A DNA stretch of 64,000 bases from Ceratothoa steindachneri (taxonomy: Eukaryota; Arthropoda; Malacostraca; Isopoda; Cymothoidae), in NCBI GenBank assembly GCA_963969495.1, contig OZ018324.1:51268861-51332860 (forward strand). The letters run 5' to 3'. Shown here piece by piece: positions 1 to 13,062 of this stretch. The notes under the pieces were generated by a model that was not told where the DNA came from, searched no databases, and was given only the letters and a program-made list of their open reading frames with translations. Numbering within the stretch: the stretch's first letter is position 1; every line of letters begins with the position of its first letter. The translations under genes and the position numbers were made by a program.

Positions 1-1865
1 TAGAGATTTTCTTCGGTTTGATTAAACGAAAGGAGACTGTCGTGCAAATTGAAAGGCTTGCCGATCAAAGAAGCTACCTATTTACTAGGGTAGAACCACG
101 GCGGAGAAAGTCTTGCTGTCTGACGAACGTTCACGGGACTTACTTAGACTTGAGACGATGATGACGGCCTTGAGGTGCGGGGTGGACTCCTCGAACTACA
201 GAACAACCCGAGTATTTGTATGCCCGATTATGAGGGGTACAAGGGAATTTGGAGAAAGGAGTCACAACCTTCAGACATCTTAATCCGGAGGTGGAGTCGA
301 TTCACCATTTAGCAGTAAGGGGCGAGACAGTGCGGCTCTTTCACGCCTTGTCACCGGAAGGGGGGGGGGGGGCTTCGGACCAGTTCGCAGGATTGGGAAA
401 TATTTCCCCAATGCGCTCAGGAGTCGAAATTCGTGAATGTTCGAACAGCCAGTGATGGTGTCCATGGTCTCCGATAAAGTGTGTGTGTGGGGAGGTGGGG
501 GGGTCAGACGTTGTTATTTCACACTAAGCCTCAATGCTCTTGAGATGTATATCACTCAAACTCCCTCGTAAGGTTGCTGCACTCTCCTTATTTCACAAAT
601 ACTATTTTCGGCATTGCTCTACTGAATTACATGAATGTATGCCAGCTCCACTCCACACCAGGATTCTCAATCACATGCATACTGGGTAAAATTAGTAAAC
701 CTTAGGACAAATCAAGTTGATAATTCCTTCATTGCTTCTATAGAATAGGGAACTTTTGACCCCTACTGTTTTACAGCATCGGCTGTAGCATCAAAGACTT
801 GCCCCTTTACTCTCCTAAGCGGTCGGAGGGATAAAGAGTCATCTGCTTCTGCAGAGCAGATGTTTTTTACAGAGTTCGAGCTTGATTGGTCCTCTCCTAG
901 CCGTCTGAGTCTCTTCAGTATTGAAAAAATAAATGCCTTTGAGATCCAAATACCTTACTTAAATTTAGTTATAATAATAATTAATGATGTTTACTTGGGT
1001 GTCTATGAGGGAAGAGGTTCTTTCATGACGACACACTAAGGTAAGCACTTGTGGTGGACCACCTTAACAGTGCCCAACATCGGAGGAATAGTAAGCACAG
1101 GCAGCTTAAGCATTACAGCCTACCAGCAGGCAATTGGAAAAACGGCTTTTTATAGGAAGCCCATCTGGCGTAAGCCAAAGAGGACACAACCGCCCCAAAA
1201 CAGCAACAAAATCTAGCAATAAACTTAAAAATATACTATTATGAATAAAAAGACAACAATTGTACCTATGCACATAGATGTAAAAAGCAATTAAGAGGCA
1301 TGCTTACGTGCCTGAGAGGCGGGGGAGATCCAGCTCCCTCAGAGACCTAAGCGTGCAGCCAAGCCAATTTTTTGTAATCAAATTGTACGGAGGAGGTCCG
1401 TCTCCTCGAGAAACTCTAGGAAACCACACTCTGGTGAGCGGTAGCTACCCCCCATGTTCGAAAATTAAAGAGGCCCATGTGGCAAGTGACACCAAGGGGA
1501 TAAATAGCCGTAATCAAATCAGGCTATTAATAGGATACGTTAAAACACACAAAGAGTAAAAGAGAAAAAAAAAATACCAAGAAGAAGCAAAGAAAGGCAT
1601 GATCCGTCGTCGGGGCAGGCATTTCTCCCCCTCACCCCCAAGCATACACCCATTACCACAAAGACAGGTTGAATAAAATGGAGGAGACCAGCCTCCTCCA
1701 AAAAGTCTGTCAGTCCAAAGTTAAGAATGCACGAACTTGCCTCAATAACTAGAGACAGGTGGTAGCTTCTTGTTATCATTTAAGAGTACTACAATGATTA
1801 TTTATACCCTTTTCTTTCAGGTTATAAAAATATTGTTCCTAATCTTCTTCTGCATTCACTCCTAT
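1..1865. other. Unassigned intergenic or repeat-derived sequence
   Basis: No reading frame here resembles a known family. The first 500 bases are relatively GC-rich, with a G run at about 361-372 and a GT/G-rich stretch at 481-506. The remainder is mixed composition with short open frames that look like chance. Confidence 0.6.
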
Positions 1866-1879
1866 GTCTTATCATCTAA

Positions 1880-2851
1880 ATATCACATAAGACATGTTTT
1901 ACCATATGAGATTCATGAAGGTGTAAATGCAAGTACAGTGGCAAAATCCATTCAGTGGAATTATGTGGATGATGCATTAAGTGAAATAGTTGAAGGAGGT
2001 GGTGTACATGCTTTCGAAGTGGGGTTTTCAGTCTAAAAGACCGGCCAAAAGAAGGACGTCCAAAGTAACATGATTCCGAAGTGTTGGAAGCTGTTGTCAC
2101 AGCAAATCCTGCTACAACTTCTAGGGAACTTGCAGGACAATTTAACGTAACCCATACGACCGTTTTCTGCCAAATGAAAAGGATTAAAAAGGTTCTAGTG
2201 ATTGGAAAATGGGTCACGCGAATCTGCAACACATGTTGCTTGCTATGAGACATTGCTTTCACGACACCTTCAGGCACCATTTTTAGGCAGGCTTGTTACT
2301 GGTGATGAGAAATTGATCCTTTATCATAACGTTAAACGTGATTACTCATAAATCAGTTGAGGAAGCAGAATTTCTCAACAACAGACAGAACTTCATCCAA
2401 AAACAGATCATGTTGAGTGTAAGTATGATGGGGGATTAAAGGAATTGTCCATCACGAACTGTTAGACAACAATCAAACAACATTAATCTCTAGTGGAATT
2501 AATTCGTCGTTTGAAAGCCGCTTTAGTCAACAGAAGGGGTTGTCATCCTCCATCACGATAATGCCTATCCTTCCATACCTCGAATGACCTAGAATCTCTT
2601 GGAAAAGCTTAGTTCGGAAATAATGCTTCATCCTCCATATTCTCTTGACCTTGCTCCTTCGGATTATCACTTGTTTAGGGGACTACAAAACCATTTGGAT
2701 GTTCTAATTGACATCGAAAGACGATATAGAAAACGAGTTGGATTCATATTTTGCATCAAAACCTAAATAATTTTACAAGCGTGGCATTTATAAACTTGTT
2801 GAAAGATGGAATGAGATTCTAGAAAGCAATGGAAGTTTTGTTTATGATTAA
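1880..2851 (+). pseudogene. Decayed mariner (D34D) transposase
   Basis: Mariner transposases cut and paste their own element at TA dinucleotides in the nucleus. Read across several frames, this stretch holds the family layout in order: an N-terminal helix-turn-helix part (1880-2040), a GRP-like linker, then the three catalytic aspartates in GDEK (Asp codon 2304-2306), HHDNA (2557-2559) and the SLDLAPSDYHLF block (2662-2664). The second and third acidic residues share one frame and are separated by exactly 34 codons, the mariner signature. The protein end, VERW followed by NGS, precedes a stop at 2849-2851. At least two frameshifts and several stops make it inactive. I did not find convincing terminal inverted repeats. 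It is more decayed than the mariner at 14.2 kb and looks like a different lineage. Confidence 0.88.
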
Positions 2852-4379
2852 ATATTTACATAGTCATAAGTTTTTTAATTTTTAATATATACCCTAAAGT
2901 CCTACATTACTTTCGTTCTAATCTGATACTTGGGTCAAGTGTGACAAGATACATGCTGCAAGAAAAGGCCATCCCCACCATCTACATGAGCCTTAACTTT
3001 AGGGGAATGGGTTTCGATATCTTACTCAAACATATGTTAACTCAACCTACGCAGTTTTACTCTTTCTGTTTTTGCCCAGTTGTGATATTAATAGTCGTTT
3101 CCTCGTTCTTTCTACGTTTTCTACCCTCGACCCTCTTTTTATATTTTTCTGTTAGTCCTCCCACTTCAACATGCCTCCACTGGATTGCACTAGTTTCATT
3201 TAATTCCTCCTAACCTCTAAACCTCCCCAAATACTATTCTGCTCTCCTACTGCACTCTTTTTCGCTGAGATATCTGCCATAAAGCAGACCCGTGGGTCAT
3301 AAATCAACTCAACCTTTCCAACCTCCGTCTGGAAGCTGATTCGCACGCAACACCATCTCTTAAGGTAGTTACTTCTCTTGTAACATCTCTCTAATAAAAG
3401 GTGTACTATCTTCCTCATTATCTTTTATCTTAGGCAACCTAGTTTGGACCACAAGGTATATTTTGGCCTGTTCATCTATGTAACTCTATGTAATTAATAA
3501 ATTACAAGCGCGGCTGCACAATAAACACACTTCGGCACGAATATAATTAATATTTGTTCCATTATGGAATAAAGGCCATATTTGATTGGTCAAATGACAG
3601 CTTCGGAGTCATTTGTTAACTCCAATCGTGTAATGATGATATTCGGCCGGTGTTTAGAACAAGAAGAGAACCCTCCGAAATTACGACCTCGGAGCCCCTA
3701 ATTGGCGATCCGGGGCGGAAATCGAGATTGGCAACGGGATTCCTTCGCCGGGCTGCAGATGGAGTGAGTGTTAACTCCCTCTTTATACCTAGCCGAGAAA
3801 ACAGAAAAGAATATGTGTGTGAGGGAAGCAGAAAAGGAGGGTCTCTGTGTGTGTGAGAGAGAGAGAGAGAGAGTGAGGGGTATAGAATGTGAGAAATACA
3901 ATTAGAGAGCAATAGGGGAAGGAAAGAGGGGGATGGATAAAGAGAGAAAGAGAGCGTGACTGTGTGTATATATGTGTCAATCCGCTTCCACATGTTTGTT
4001 TGTTTTTCATGTGATCATGTATGTTTTCCACATGCTGTGTTAACGCCATTCAATTCACCATCTCATCGACAACGACCATGGGGCAGGACGTGGGCTGATG
4101 CCCGTGTAAGGGAGGAGTGAGCTTGGAGGGCCCTTTGGCGATTCGGTTGCGGGTTCTGGACATTCACTCAAGCACACACGTGCCCCGGCACGACTCAAGG
4201 GTTGTATCTCCCCCTTACCTAGCAGACAAAGCCGTGGGTTCTCCCTTGAATTTCGAGAGAGTTCAAGGGGCTGAAGGAAAAGGTTGATACCCAGACTCGG
4301 GCAGAGGTGAGAGCCCCTCTCACGATGAGTCTCCCGGATGACGGCCCTGAGGTTAGGATCCATTAATGAGAACAGAAGT
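2852..4379. other. Unassigned sequence with short GA/GT runs
   Basis: No gene recognised. A GT-rich and then (GA)n stretch lies at about 3847-3873. A relatively GC-rich block at 4055-4365 carries open frames on the minus strand that match nothing I know. Confidence 0.55.
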
Positions 4380-4910
4380 CATCATACTGCGGCTATTTTT
4401 ACCACCCTGTTAAAGTACTACTCGGCTATTGTCCATTCTCTAGTCACTGCCTCATTCGGTCATTTTTATCATTCCATCTGCTGATTTATTTTACTACTCA
4501 ATGTCTCATCTGCTCATTCATTGACCCTTCACCTTATTTTTACCACCCTATTAATGCCCCTTTCACAATTTCACCACACGATCATTCTCCATAAACGTAT
4601 TTTTAACACCACTGTATTGATCCTATTTTTTTTTACCATTCGATCAATAAATCGCACTCACCTCATTACCACATACATAGTGCAACTCATCTCGATTTTA
4701 CCACTCAAAAATATTCCATGGGCTCATTGTTTTACTACGCCCATTTTTACTGGCCAATTAATGTCCCCATTGGGCTATTTTTACCACCTAATCATTGTCT
4801 CAATAGGCTTCTTTAACCACTCGATCAGTTCCATTGCTTATTTTTACCACACGATCAATGCACCCATCCTAATATTTACCACAGGTGTATTGCTCATCGG
4901 CTCATTTTCA
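4380..4910 (+). repeat. Degenerate minisatellite, unit about 40-45 bp
   Basis: The phrase 'tatttttaccac' followed by variants of 'ccgatcaatg' and 'cccattggct' recurs about every 40-45 bases with substitutions and small indels. The open frame at 4521-5105 is a by-product of the repeat avoiding stops in one frame, not a credible gene. Confidence 0.75.
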
Positions 4911-5699
4911 CCAGATCCCCCTCACTGTATAGCTAGTATACTCGGTACCGGTACCTGGAGTAGCTGCACATCCTCCCGGCCTGAGGGCAAATTAGGGAAG
5001 TCCTGTCACTGGGTTGACTTGAACTCTCTGACGAGTCTTGGGGAAGTTGTTGGTGCGCCTCCCCCTCCCCCCTCACTCTCTCAGCATTCCTTATTTTACC
5101 ACTAGTTCCTCAACCCTTTGCCTGGGTTTAAGGTCCTGAGAAGCTACCCCCATGCCGTGTCAGAAGAGAGGCTTTGGAGCATTTACATATAAACAACGCA
5201 CATTTACACCCGGAGGGTACAAGAGACCAGACTTGAGGATCCTGGCTTTTGGGGCGCGACTACTGAGAAGATCAGTTTAACCCCACTAACCACATGCCTG
5301 CGTGTAATGCGCTGACGACCTCCATGCGACCATTATCGTATTCATAAGGCAGTTTATTTATGGCGGTGGGGCTTTTCTGCCTTGTTAACTGCCAGGCCAA
5401 CGAAAAGTCTCGCCTCCCGTCATTCGTGACTGTCACAACAAATTTTCAGATCTTGGTTGTTCTGTCGACAATTAATTCGACCTTATAGGGAAATCCTCCC
5501 TGCATCTCTGGCTACTCAGTTGGGAGTTGCATTCCATGGAGATTGACCGGTCCACTGGTTAACTTCTAGTCGGTGCACAGGCGCAAGCACCAACCTTTAA
5601 CGCACACAGGATGGAGACCTGAGAATTCCAAAATCCCGATATAACATAAGCTGGAGCGGCTGGACGTAGGATTCAGCCCACCACCCTTTTTTCTTTCCT
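4911..5699. other. Unassigned sequence
   Basis: Mixed-composition sequence between two minisatellites. Nothing recognised on either strand. Confidence 0.55.
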
Positions 5700-6720
5700 T
5701 GGGCTGACTTAGGGCTTTGGGGATTGGGGAATAGTTTCGGATATTGAATGATAAATAGTGTGAGATTAGGTGTTGAGTTTGCTTTTCGAGATAGGGCAAT
5801 ATTTTGGGGTATTGGATGATAAGTAATTTGCAATTCAGCGTTGAGTTTCGGCTTTGGAGGATGGGGAAGAGTTTCGGGTATGGGGTAATGAGTAGTGTGG
5901 GATTAGGAACTGACTTAATGCTTTGGAGATTGGGGAATAGTTTCGAGTATTGGGTGATAGGTAGTGTGGAATTCTAGTTTGAGTTTGGGCTTTTGGCAAT
6001 GGAGGAATATTTTAAGGTGTTGGGTGATAAGTAGTCTGGAATTCGGTTCTGAGTTCCGGCTTTTGGGGATGGGGTAATGGGGTAATGAGTAGTGTGGGAT
6101 TCGGGTCTGAGGTTAAGATTTTTTTTTTGGGGGGGGGGGGTAGTTTCGGCTATTTTGTGGATTGAGGGTTGAGTTTCGGCCATTGGTTGTGGGATTCGGG
6201 GTAGAGTTTCATCTTTTGTACATGCGTGTATAGTTTCGGATATTAGGTGATGAGTAGTGGTAGATTTGAGGGCTGAGTTTATACGTTTGGTTGTTGCGGT
6301 GCATAATTTCAGCCATTGGCGTTTGTGAGGCTAATGGGTATTAAGATTTATGCTGATGGTGAGTTTCGAAAATTGGGTATTGGATTTAACTATTAAGTCT
6401 TTACTATTTATGGTTGGGAAGCTTAGTTTTGACTTTTAGATATGAGTGGCTTAATTTCCGTTATTATTTTTATATTTTTTGACTCTCATGGAGATCTGGC
6501 CCGAGTTTCTGCTCTAAGGGTTTTGGGGCGCTTAGTTCCAGCTATTGAATATTAGTGTCGTGTAGGAGTGAGTTTCGTCTATTGTTTTTTAACTATTAGA
6601 GTGCGGGAGTGGGTGAGTTTCGGCTAATAGTATAGAGTATTAGGGGCTGGGGGACTTTCGGCTAATGGTATTGAGTATTGGGGGCTGGATGGGTTTTAGC
6701 TATTGAATATTAGGTGTTGA
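5700..6720 (+). repeat. G/T-rich degenerate minisatellite
   Basis: The phrases 'ggggaatagtttcgg', 'tattgggtgataagtagtg' and 'gagtttcggcttttgg' recur throughout, about every 70 bases in the left half (5700-6200) and more loosely to the right. A G run at 6129-6140 interrupts it. No coding potential is convincing. Confidence 0.75.
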
Positions 6721-9700
6721 GTAACTTTGCTTGTCATACACAATGCTTGGAATTCCTCTCCTTTTACTTATATATTATCGTCCACATTTTGTCTCTTGGT
6801 GTCAGAACAAGGAGCAATACGCGCCTTCCGTTCGTCCATAAGAGGTTACTATGCCTATGTATCTTTTATTGATTTTCACTTACCCTAACTTCACCATCTC
6901 GACCTTAAACCTTTTCTATAAAACATTCTATCACAACTCTCTTCGTCAGTTTAACCTTTTTTAATGAGTAACGAAATGAAGAGAAAATTTTCTTCTTAGA
7001 ATTTTGTGACTTAAAACTAAGAAGCAAAAACCAACGAGGGAATCTCCCGCTGAAAGTTTGTAAGGCGCGATCTCTAATGAAAACGAAGATGGAGCAAGGG
7101 AAACTGAATGGAAGATAGATAGATGCAGGCATTTGGGCACGTAGGGCATGCGATCATCCATATGTCAGGCGTAGCACGGTTACCCATGCTTGCTACCCTT
7201 TTCTGGGATTCTTCTTAGGAGCAATATTGATAGGGGCACAAATCACAGTTAATGATACCCTAAATGACGCCAACCCATCGCTCCGATGGAGTATGATGAA
7301 TGATGAATAATAGTTAAGAAAAGAAAATTAGTGTGGAAGATGAGACGATAGATTGTGGGTGAAGAGAGTTTGTAAGGTTTGCCAATTGGGTAATTTCCTC
7401 CTCAATCATTGGAAGATTCATTGTCGGGCAGAATCTGCGCTCGAAAACTCCGGGAGAATCTTTCACAACAAAGACGAAAGCACATCCTAACGGGAGATGC
7501 CTCGTACCGGGTCCTCTTCATGGTCCTATGATTCAGGTCATCCGAGCCTAACAGGATCAAATGACCCCAACCCGAGCAACAGCGAAGGAAAACAGGATTT
7601 CGTCCAGCATAAATAATAGTAAGGTAGACACAATCAGCAATCGAACAGCAATGGTAAAGTTAATGGACAGTAATTAACTGTGCTTGAATGGCGTTCGTAA
7701 ACAGTGAAACTCAGCCCTAAGATGTCTAATGCTGACTCGAGCATGAGGGTAGATGTTATTTGGCGCACTTGTGATGGTTGAGTTTTAAAATGAGGAGGCA
7801 TTAATGAAACTAATTACCCGTTTGGTCACCTCGTTTCCCTATTATATGATAAATTGGTAATCCAAGGAAGGAATGGAGAAGGGAACCAGGTAAAGAAAAT
7901 AGGGGTAAATAATAAAAATGATGTGAAAGATCCAACGGTATGTGGGGTCAGGTGATGGGGGGGAAAGGGGAAATTCTTCATCCGTATAATCAAAGAACAA
8001 AGGTATTAGAAAATACAAACTTTCAATCCCTGCATCGGACAAGTGATTCCAGCGTTTTCTAAGGAGTGAGTATAAATGAGGGGTGTAATAGACTGTGTAG
8101 TGAAGTATTTTCCAACTTTTTATTTCAAACCAAACAGGAAGAGTAGGAATTTGTTAGTACCAAACTGGACTATCGAATGATAGGTCGTCAAGCAAGGCAG
8201 TCAACCATTTTTCGGAGGCGAAACTGCGGCTAAGGTGCTGATCTGACATGGGGGAGAAACGCTGTGTTACGCGTGAACACAAATTGCTTGAAAACTCTCG
8301 ATGCAAACCCGGAGGAATCAATTTCTGCAAGAAACATTTTAATGGAATTTCATTTTAATATGGTCAAGAAGAAAGTTGCTTCTGAAAAAGACCAGTCACA
8401 CTAGTTATTTATACAAGAAGCGTAGCCTCCATTATAGCATAAGGCATGTTTAATCTCAGTATTCGATTATATCTTTAAAATGTTTACCTTCCTCCCATAT
8501 TCGAATTTATTCTTCTATTGTAACTATTGTTTTCCCATTTTCAAGTGTTTTTTTTTTAACTTTGTATTTTCTGTCATTGTTTATTATTGTCTTTCGCGTT
8601 TTATTTTTTCTTTTCATAATTTTTTTTATATTCTAATTGATTATTTTTTCGAAATTGTTTTAATCTTTTCATAGAGATTGGATATGTTCTAAGTATAGAA
8701 CAAAGGTTATTTCTCTTTCTAAGTATTACCCGCCATGAAAATTGGTATAGTATTATCTAAAATGGTTACTGAGTTCGTTGGAATCCTTCTGTGCCATCCT
8801 TCTGTGCCTGTGCCATGGCGCAGGCCTGGGCGAAGTGTATGGAGATCCTGGGTTGCCTAGGCGTCAAGATCCCCCTCTCGGCCTCGCCAGTGTCATCCAA
8901 AGGAATGCAGAGCAGTGCATTTGGCACCAGGTTGGCTGCAGGGGCTGCAGGAGTCAGTGAGCATTGCGCACTGGTCCGCCTTCGGGGCTCCATTCCTGAT
9001 TTGAAAGGTTTACTCCCTTACACCTAGCCGTTGGATCAGTCGAGGATCTCCTCCGCCTGCCTAGCCGTTGGCTGCTAAAGGCAGCTCCTCCACCTAGCTT
9101 AGTGGTGCAGCGTAAACACCATCCCCTCACGTGGTTTAGCCCGCCGGCTGAGGCGGTGTACCGTGGTGTGGCGCTTGGAGCTAGCACGTGAGAGTTTAGG
9201 AGATAGATGAGGAACTGGTAGAATTATAAACCAATAAAAAGACTGAGGGCGACTCGAGGTTAATCCAAAAGAGAACAGAAAGGGTGGAAGTCAGGGGAGA
9301 TGGAAAATTAAAAGGGATAAAGGATATGCAAAAAGAATTAATTTAACAATTTTTGTTTCTATGTTATGTTTTAATTAATAATTATCAATTCTATTCTTAA
9401 ACATATTGACTGCAATGTTTTCATTACCAGGAAAGTTATTCTACGTTTGTGTTATTTTATAAGAAAATATATTCTGTGCTATTGCAACTGTCATTTATAA
9501 TCTGTTCTCGGTTATCTACATAATTCCAATATTCCATTATAGTTTATTCGACTTAAGACCTTGCTGCCAGTCACCAATGGACGCGTTAAAAAATCATTAT
9601 AGTTTATGTTGATGAAGCTGTTTATTATTTCAAATTCCGGAATTAATTTCGTCGCTAGACGCGTCGCAAGGTTCTTTCGCATATATGTCTAATATAATTG

Positions 9701-9875
9701 TACCGTCTACTCTACTTTAGGTCTTACAAGGCGTTATATAAGGGAAAAATAATGTTTTTATGTAAAGAGCCCTATTCGCTCTTTGTCTAGTTACAGTAAA
9801 TTGTTTTAAAAATTTCACATCACTTGGGATTAAGACACCTTAATCCTTTCCGTTGTTAACTGTGGTTATAATTTA
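6721..9875. other. Unassigned sequence, AT-rich with one GC-rich block
   Basis: No gene recognised. 8480-8670 is T-rich low complexity, which explains its Phe/Leu-rich frame. 8766-9190 is clearly GC-richer than its surroundings and holds overlapping open frames on both strands. I cannot match these to any family. The block could be a repeat or an exon-like island. Confidence 0.5.
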
Positions 9876-10450
9876 ACCACTGATGTTGTAATCCATTCGT
9901 TGAGTTGCATTTGCCATCTTTTCGACCGTACGAGTAATCTATCCAAGTCTTTTTACAGGGTTTTGCAGTCATGATGGTATTTTTGCCTTAGTACAGTTTC
10001 TTATCATCAGCAAATTTTACATAATAAGTCTATGTCAAGAATGTTATGTATATTTAAAAACATAAAGAACAGAACCCCCTAAGGGACGCCACTAGTAACA
10101 GAAGCCCTCTAAATTTGATGCGGAACGGTGTCAGGGGCCTTTTTAAATTCGAGACAAACTACATATACAGCTTTATCTTGATAAAATTTTGTTATAATTT
10201 TGTGAGTAAAATCAAGCGAATTACTTAAACATGAGCGTCCGCATGGAAGGAAGTGCTTCGTGTAATTTATTAATTTATTGGCCTCTTGATGCCCAATATA
10301 CTATCTCTAACGATCGACTCTAGGAGATTACCGACGACAGAAGAAGAAAAAAATAGGCAGAAGGTTTCCAGGATTAGTCTTTATTCCCTTTTTTTAAATT
10401 GGTGTTATATTTGTTGCTTTGAAACTTGAATTCTTCTTTCATTAATGGAA
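9876..10450 (-). pseudogene. CR1-type LINE reverse transcriptase fragment
   Basis: Read on the minus strand this is the palm part of a non-LTR retrotransposon reverse transcriptase, which copies element RNA into DNA at a nicked chromosomal site. In order from high to low coordinate: a block like LLESIVRD, a GRSCLSNSLDFTHKI block with the CR1-type 'G(R)SC.SNLL.F' pattern, an LEFKKAPDTVPH block equivalent to the catalytic D-F-K-K-A-F-D motif (its first Asp reads Glu here), the VTSGVP motif followed by an in-frame stop, and a C-terminal LDRLLVRSKRWQMQ block. The YADD box itself is damaged (stops at about 10010). Several stops and frameshifts show an old 5'- and 3'-truncated copy. The neighbouring L2 fragment at 11 kb is a separate insertion. 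Confidence 0.8.
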
Positions 10451-11015
10451 TTTTTTTAAATTATACAAAGAGGTATTAATAGTTTGCTTTTTAAACCTTT
10501 AAGATGGATAGGATAGATTTTATTGAAACCGGCGCTTTGGAAATTTTCAATCTTCTTAATTTAGATACTAAGTTTATTTTCAGTTATGTCAAAATTGAAA
10601 AGTATAGATTCTTCATTAAACTATTTTTCGTAGGAGCTACTAACCCACTAACCTCCCAAAAAGCAGTGTCTGCGACACGTGCTCAGGGAAATGTCTTATA
10701 GCTAACTTCTAGATTGGTTCAACTCTGCTGTGTCAGTCAGCGATAGCTTTAGGTCGAGCTGCTTTTCCTAAAGAAATTGCAGATCCTTAGTCTCAGTTGG
10801 ATGAGGTTACTCGCTGGCTTGAGTACTGCAATTCCTTCACTGCGACGTAGGAGCTCAAAGAGTAGAAGGACCTTAACCTACTACTTCTGATGTCTCTTTA
10901 GAGCCTCCGCGTAGAGGTGCGTACCCCCACAGATCCCTTAAAGAGAGACTACCGATAATCACAATTGATAGCTATAGTTACTCAGTTTTAGATTCTCTGC
11001 AGGATGAGGACATGA
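10451..11015. other. Unassigned sequence between two LINE fragments
   Basis: The 65-codon plus-strand frame at 10504-10701 has no recognisable motif. Nothing else seen. Confidence 0.5.
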
Positions 11016-11019
11016 AGGA

Positions 11020-11900
11020 AGTTGTTACGAGTATAGTCGGCGATTCCATTGTGCTAGACCAACATGATGAATTTGGGGGTAGATGTCCGGCTATGAGAAG
11101 GTGTTACTGCTATCAATGCTCTTCTACGTTATTTTGCTTCAAAAAGCGTATTGGAGAACCAAGGGTAGTGGGGTCTGTGAAGAGAGGCAGAGCGAAGAGG
11201 AGTGTAAGTGTCTAGGCAGGAGAAGAGAGTCAGCGAAAAGAAGAGGAGGGATTGGTTGAGGTCAAAAAAAGAGGAGACATTGGGACTATCCGGGAGAAGT
11301 GAGGCAAAATTCCTGGTTATGTGACAGTGTGACAGGACCATTTGAGAGGTAAGTTTGAGTTAAGCTGAATTTAATAATAAAGTGATCAGAGATGGTATTT
11401 GAGGGGGTCCGTGACAGAGAGTTGGTGAACTGGGTATTGGGAGAAAACAAGATCAAGAATGTTGCCGTGGATGTGACTGGGAGAAGGGGTGAATTGGGAA
11501 AGGACAAATTTCAAAGCCTTCGAGGAGTCGTTGATGTCAGATAGTGTTTTAGGGGAATATTGGAGTCACCGAGTACCACCACGATGGCAGAGCAGTTTAA
11601 AAATGCGATAATGAGGCTTAGGGCAAGAGTAGCAAGAACGACTTAGAGGATGTCAGGGAAGCGAGCAATGGGTGTGAGTAAGGGGCACAGAAAGTCAGCA
11701 GCAATACTATCGCCCCCATCGTCTCTACCGGCATGTCTACAAGGGTGTAGGAAAGTGTATCCGGTGGGTGAAGCGGCCGCAAAGATTGAGTTCGTAGAAG
11801 GTCTTCCACACGTCTCACCGAAGAAGAACTCCTCAATCTTTTCCGATATAATATTTTCGAAGATATAATCTGCCTTTTAAAAATCCCAGCGCATGGCAAT
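11020..11900 (-). pseudogene. L2-type LINE endonuclease (EEP) fragment
   Basis: On the minus strand, several frames give pieces of the apurinic-type endonuclease found at the start of LINE ORF2, which nicks the target DNA. A CAPYSHPLLASLTSS block (like 'YRPPSPSF..FL.EF') lies near 11680-11710 and a LLEGFEICPFPIHPF block near 11510. The key SNTISDHFIIKF motif, matching the catalytic 'SDH' of the domain, is near 11390. A PWFSNTLFEAK block, typical of the stretch after the endonuclease, lies near 11140. At least three frameshifts separate the pieces. The RT part is not contiguous with it. The L2 RT fragments at 22.7 and 52 kb belong to the same broad clade, but I cannot show they are the same family. 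Confidence 0.75.
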
Positions 11901-12119
11901 TTGAGGACGCCATAAAGACAGATCGGGTAATGTCACTGTAGAAGTGTCAGAAAAGAGGGGGAAGTGGGGGTGGGAGCCGGACTAAGATTTACAAATAGAA
12001 CACAGCGAGCAGCTTAAGGCGTGAGCCTAATGAGGTATGTGATAACATTTTAGCAAGTTGTGAACTTTCAAATACCTGTAAATGAAGAAGGAACCATATT
12101 GAAATTTGTGTTCGATGGC

Positions 12120-12905
12120 CGAAGAACGGTCAATTCAGTCATCGAGTACCAGATCTGAGATTTTGGGGAGGAGTTGGTGAGAGAGAAGCCATAGGGTGGG
12201 TACAACCAACCCATTCAGCTGGTGTGACACGTAATTGTCAGGCGTTGCTATGCTCAGGCAACCTCTCAAACTCACTGCATCAGGAGAAAACTTAAATGGG
12301 AACATGCCCCTTGCCGTGTCATTATAAAAACAACCATTTCCTTTGAGAAGCCGCAAAAAAAGCACAACAAAGGAAGTGGTTAATTCAACTTTTTTCCTAA
12401 ATTCCTCACAAAAAAAAAAATCCTTCAGAAGCTCATCCACAAATGACATCGTTCTCGTAACATTACATCACTAAATCCGGTACATAATTACATTTGAGTA
12501 ATTATGATATTTCTGACTCCTTTAAATTTATTCATTACTACCTGTTCGTCATTATAATGTTCAAATATACACATGTATTGTCATTATAACGTATCGCCCC
12601 AGAATTCCATCGGATTTTCCATTCAGATTTGATTCATCATTGTGCTTTTATTTGAATTCTAAATATTCATAAACTGATGGAATTGTCAGGTCGAAAATGT
12701 TAAATTAGTTATAAATTGGTCATATTCATCATTTGTTAATGAAGACTTGTTGCAAAGAATTAATTTTTACCGACCTGTGTGAAGAAGAAGAAGAAAATCG
12801 GTTAATTTTGCAAGTGAATAAGCTTTAAAGCACAGGTGCAAAAAGAAGAGAGAAAGTGGAAAGAGAGTTACTGTCTCACAAAAGCTACACAAATTCAACT
12901 CATTC
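12120..12905 (+). repeat. Left copy of a diverged direct repeat; candidate 5' LTR
   Basis: This block aligns by eye, in the same orientation, with 20400-21215. Shared anchors include 'atgctcaggcaa' versus 'atgcttaggcaa', 'ggttaattcaactt' versus 'agttcattcaactt', 'cattcataaactgatggaat' type sequence, 'ggtcatattcatcatttgtta' type sequence, and 'actgtctcacaaaagctaca' near the end. The two copies flank the Ty3/Gypsy remnants at 13.1-17.2 kb, so LTRs are the simplest reading. The copies have diverged a lot, and clear TG...CA ends, a primer-binding site and target duplications were not found. It could instead be another dispersed repeat. Confidence 0.5.
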
Positions 12906-13062
12906 CTGATTCTCGTCGAGAATGTTTCGTAAGGTACCCCCCATTTCATATTCAAGAATCACTTGAAATTCTAGTTCCGTAGTCAACACTTGAACAATTC
13001 GCTATGTCTGTCTCACGAGCTCTCAGGAACAGCTGGCATATAAGTGACTTCCATCGCAAAAG

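Noticed and set aside
4521..5105. 194-codon plus-strand frame
   Set aside because: It runs through a degenerate minisatellite whose unit happens to lack stops in this frame; no domain is visible.
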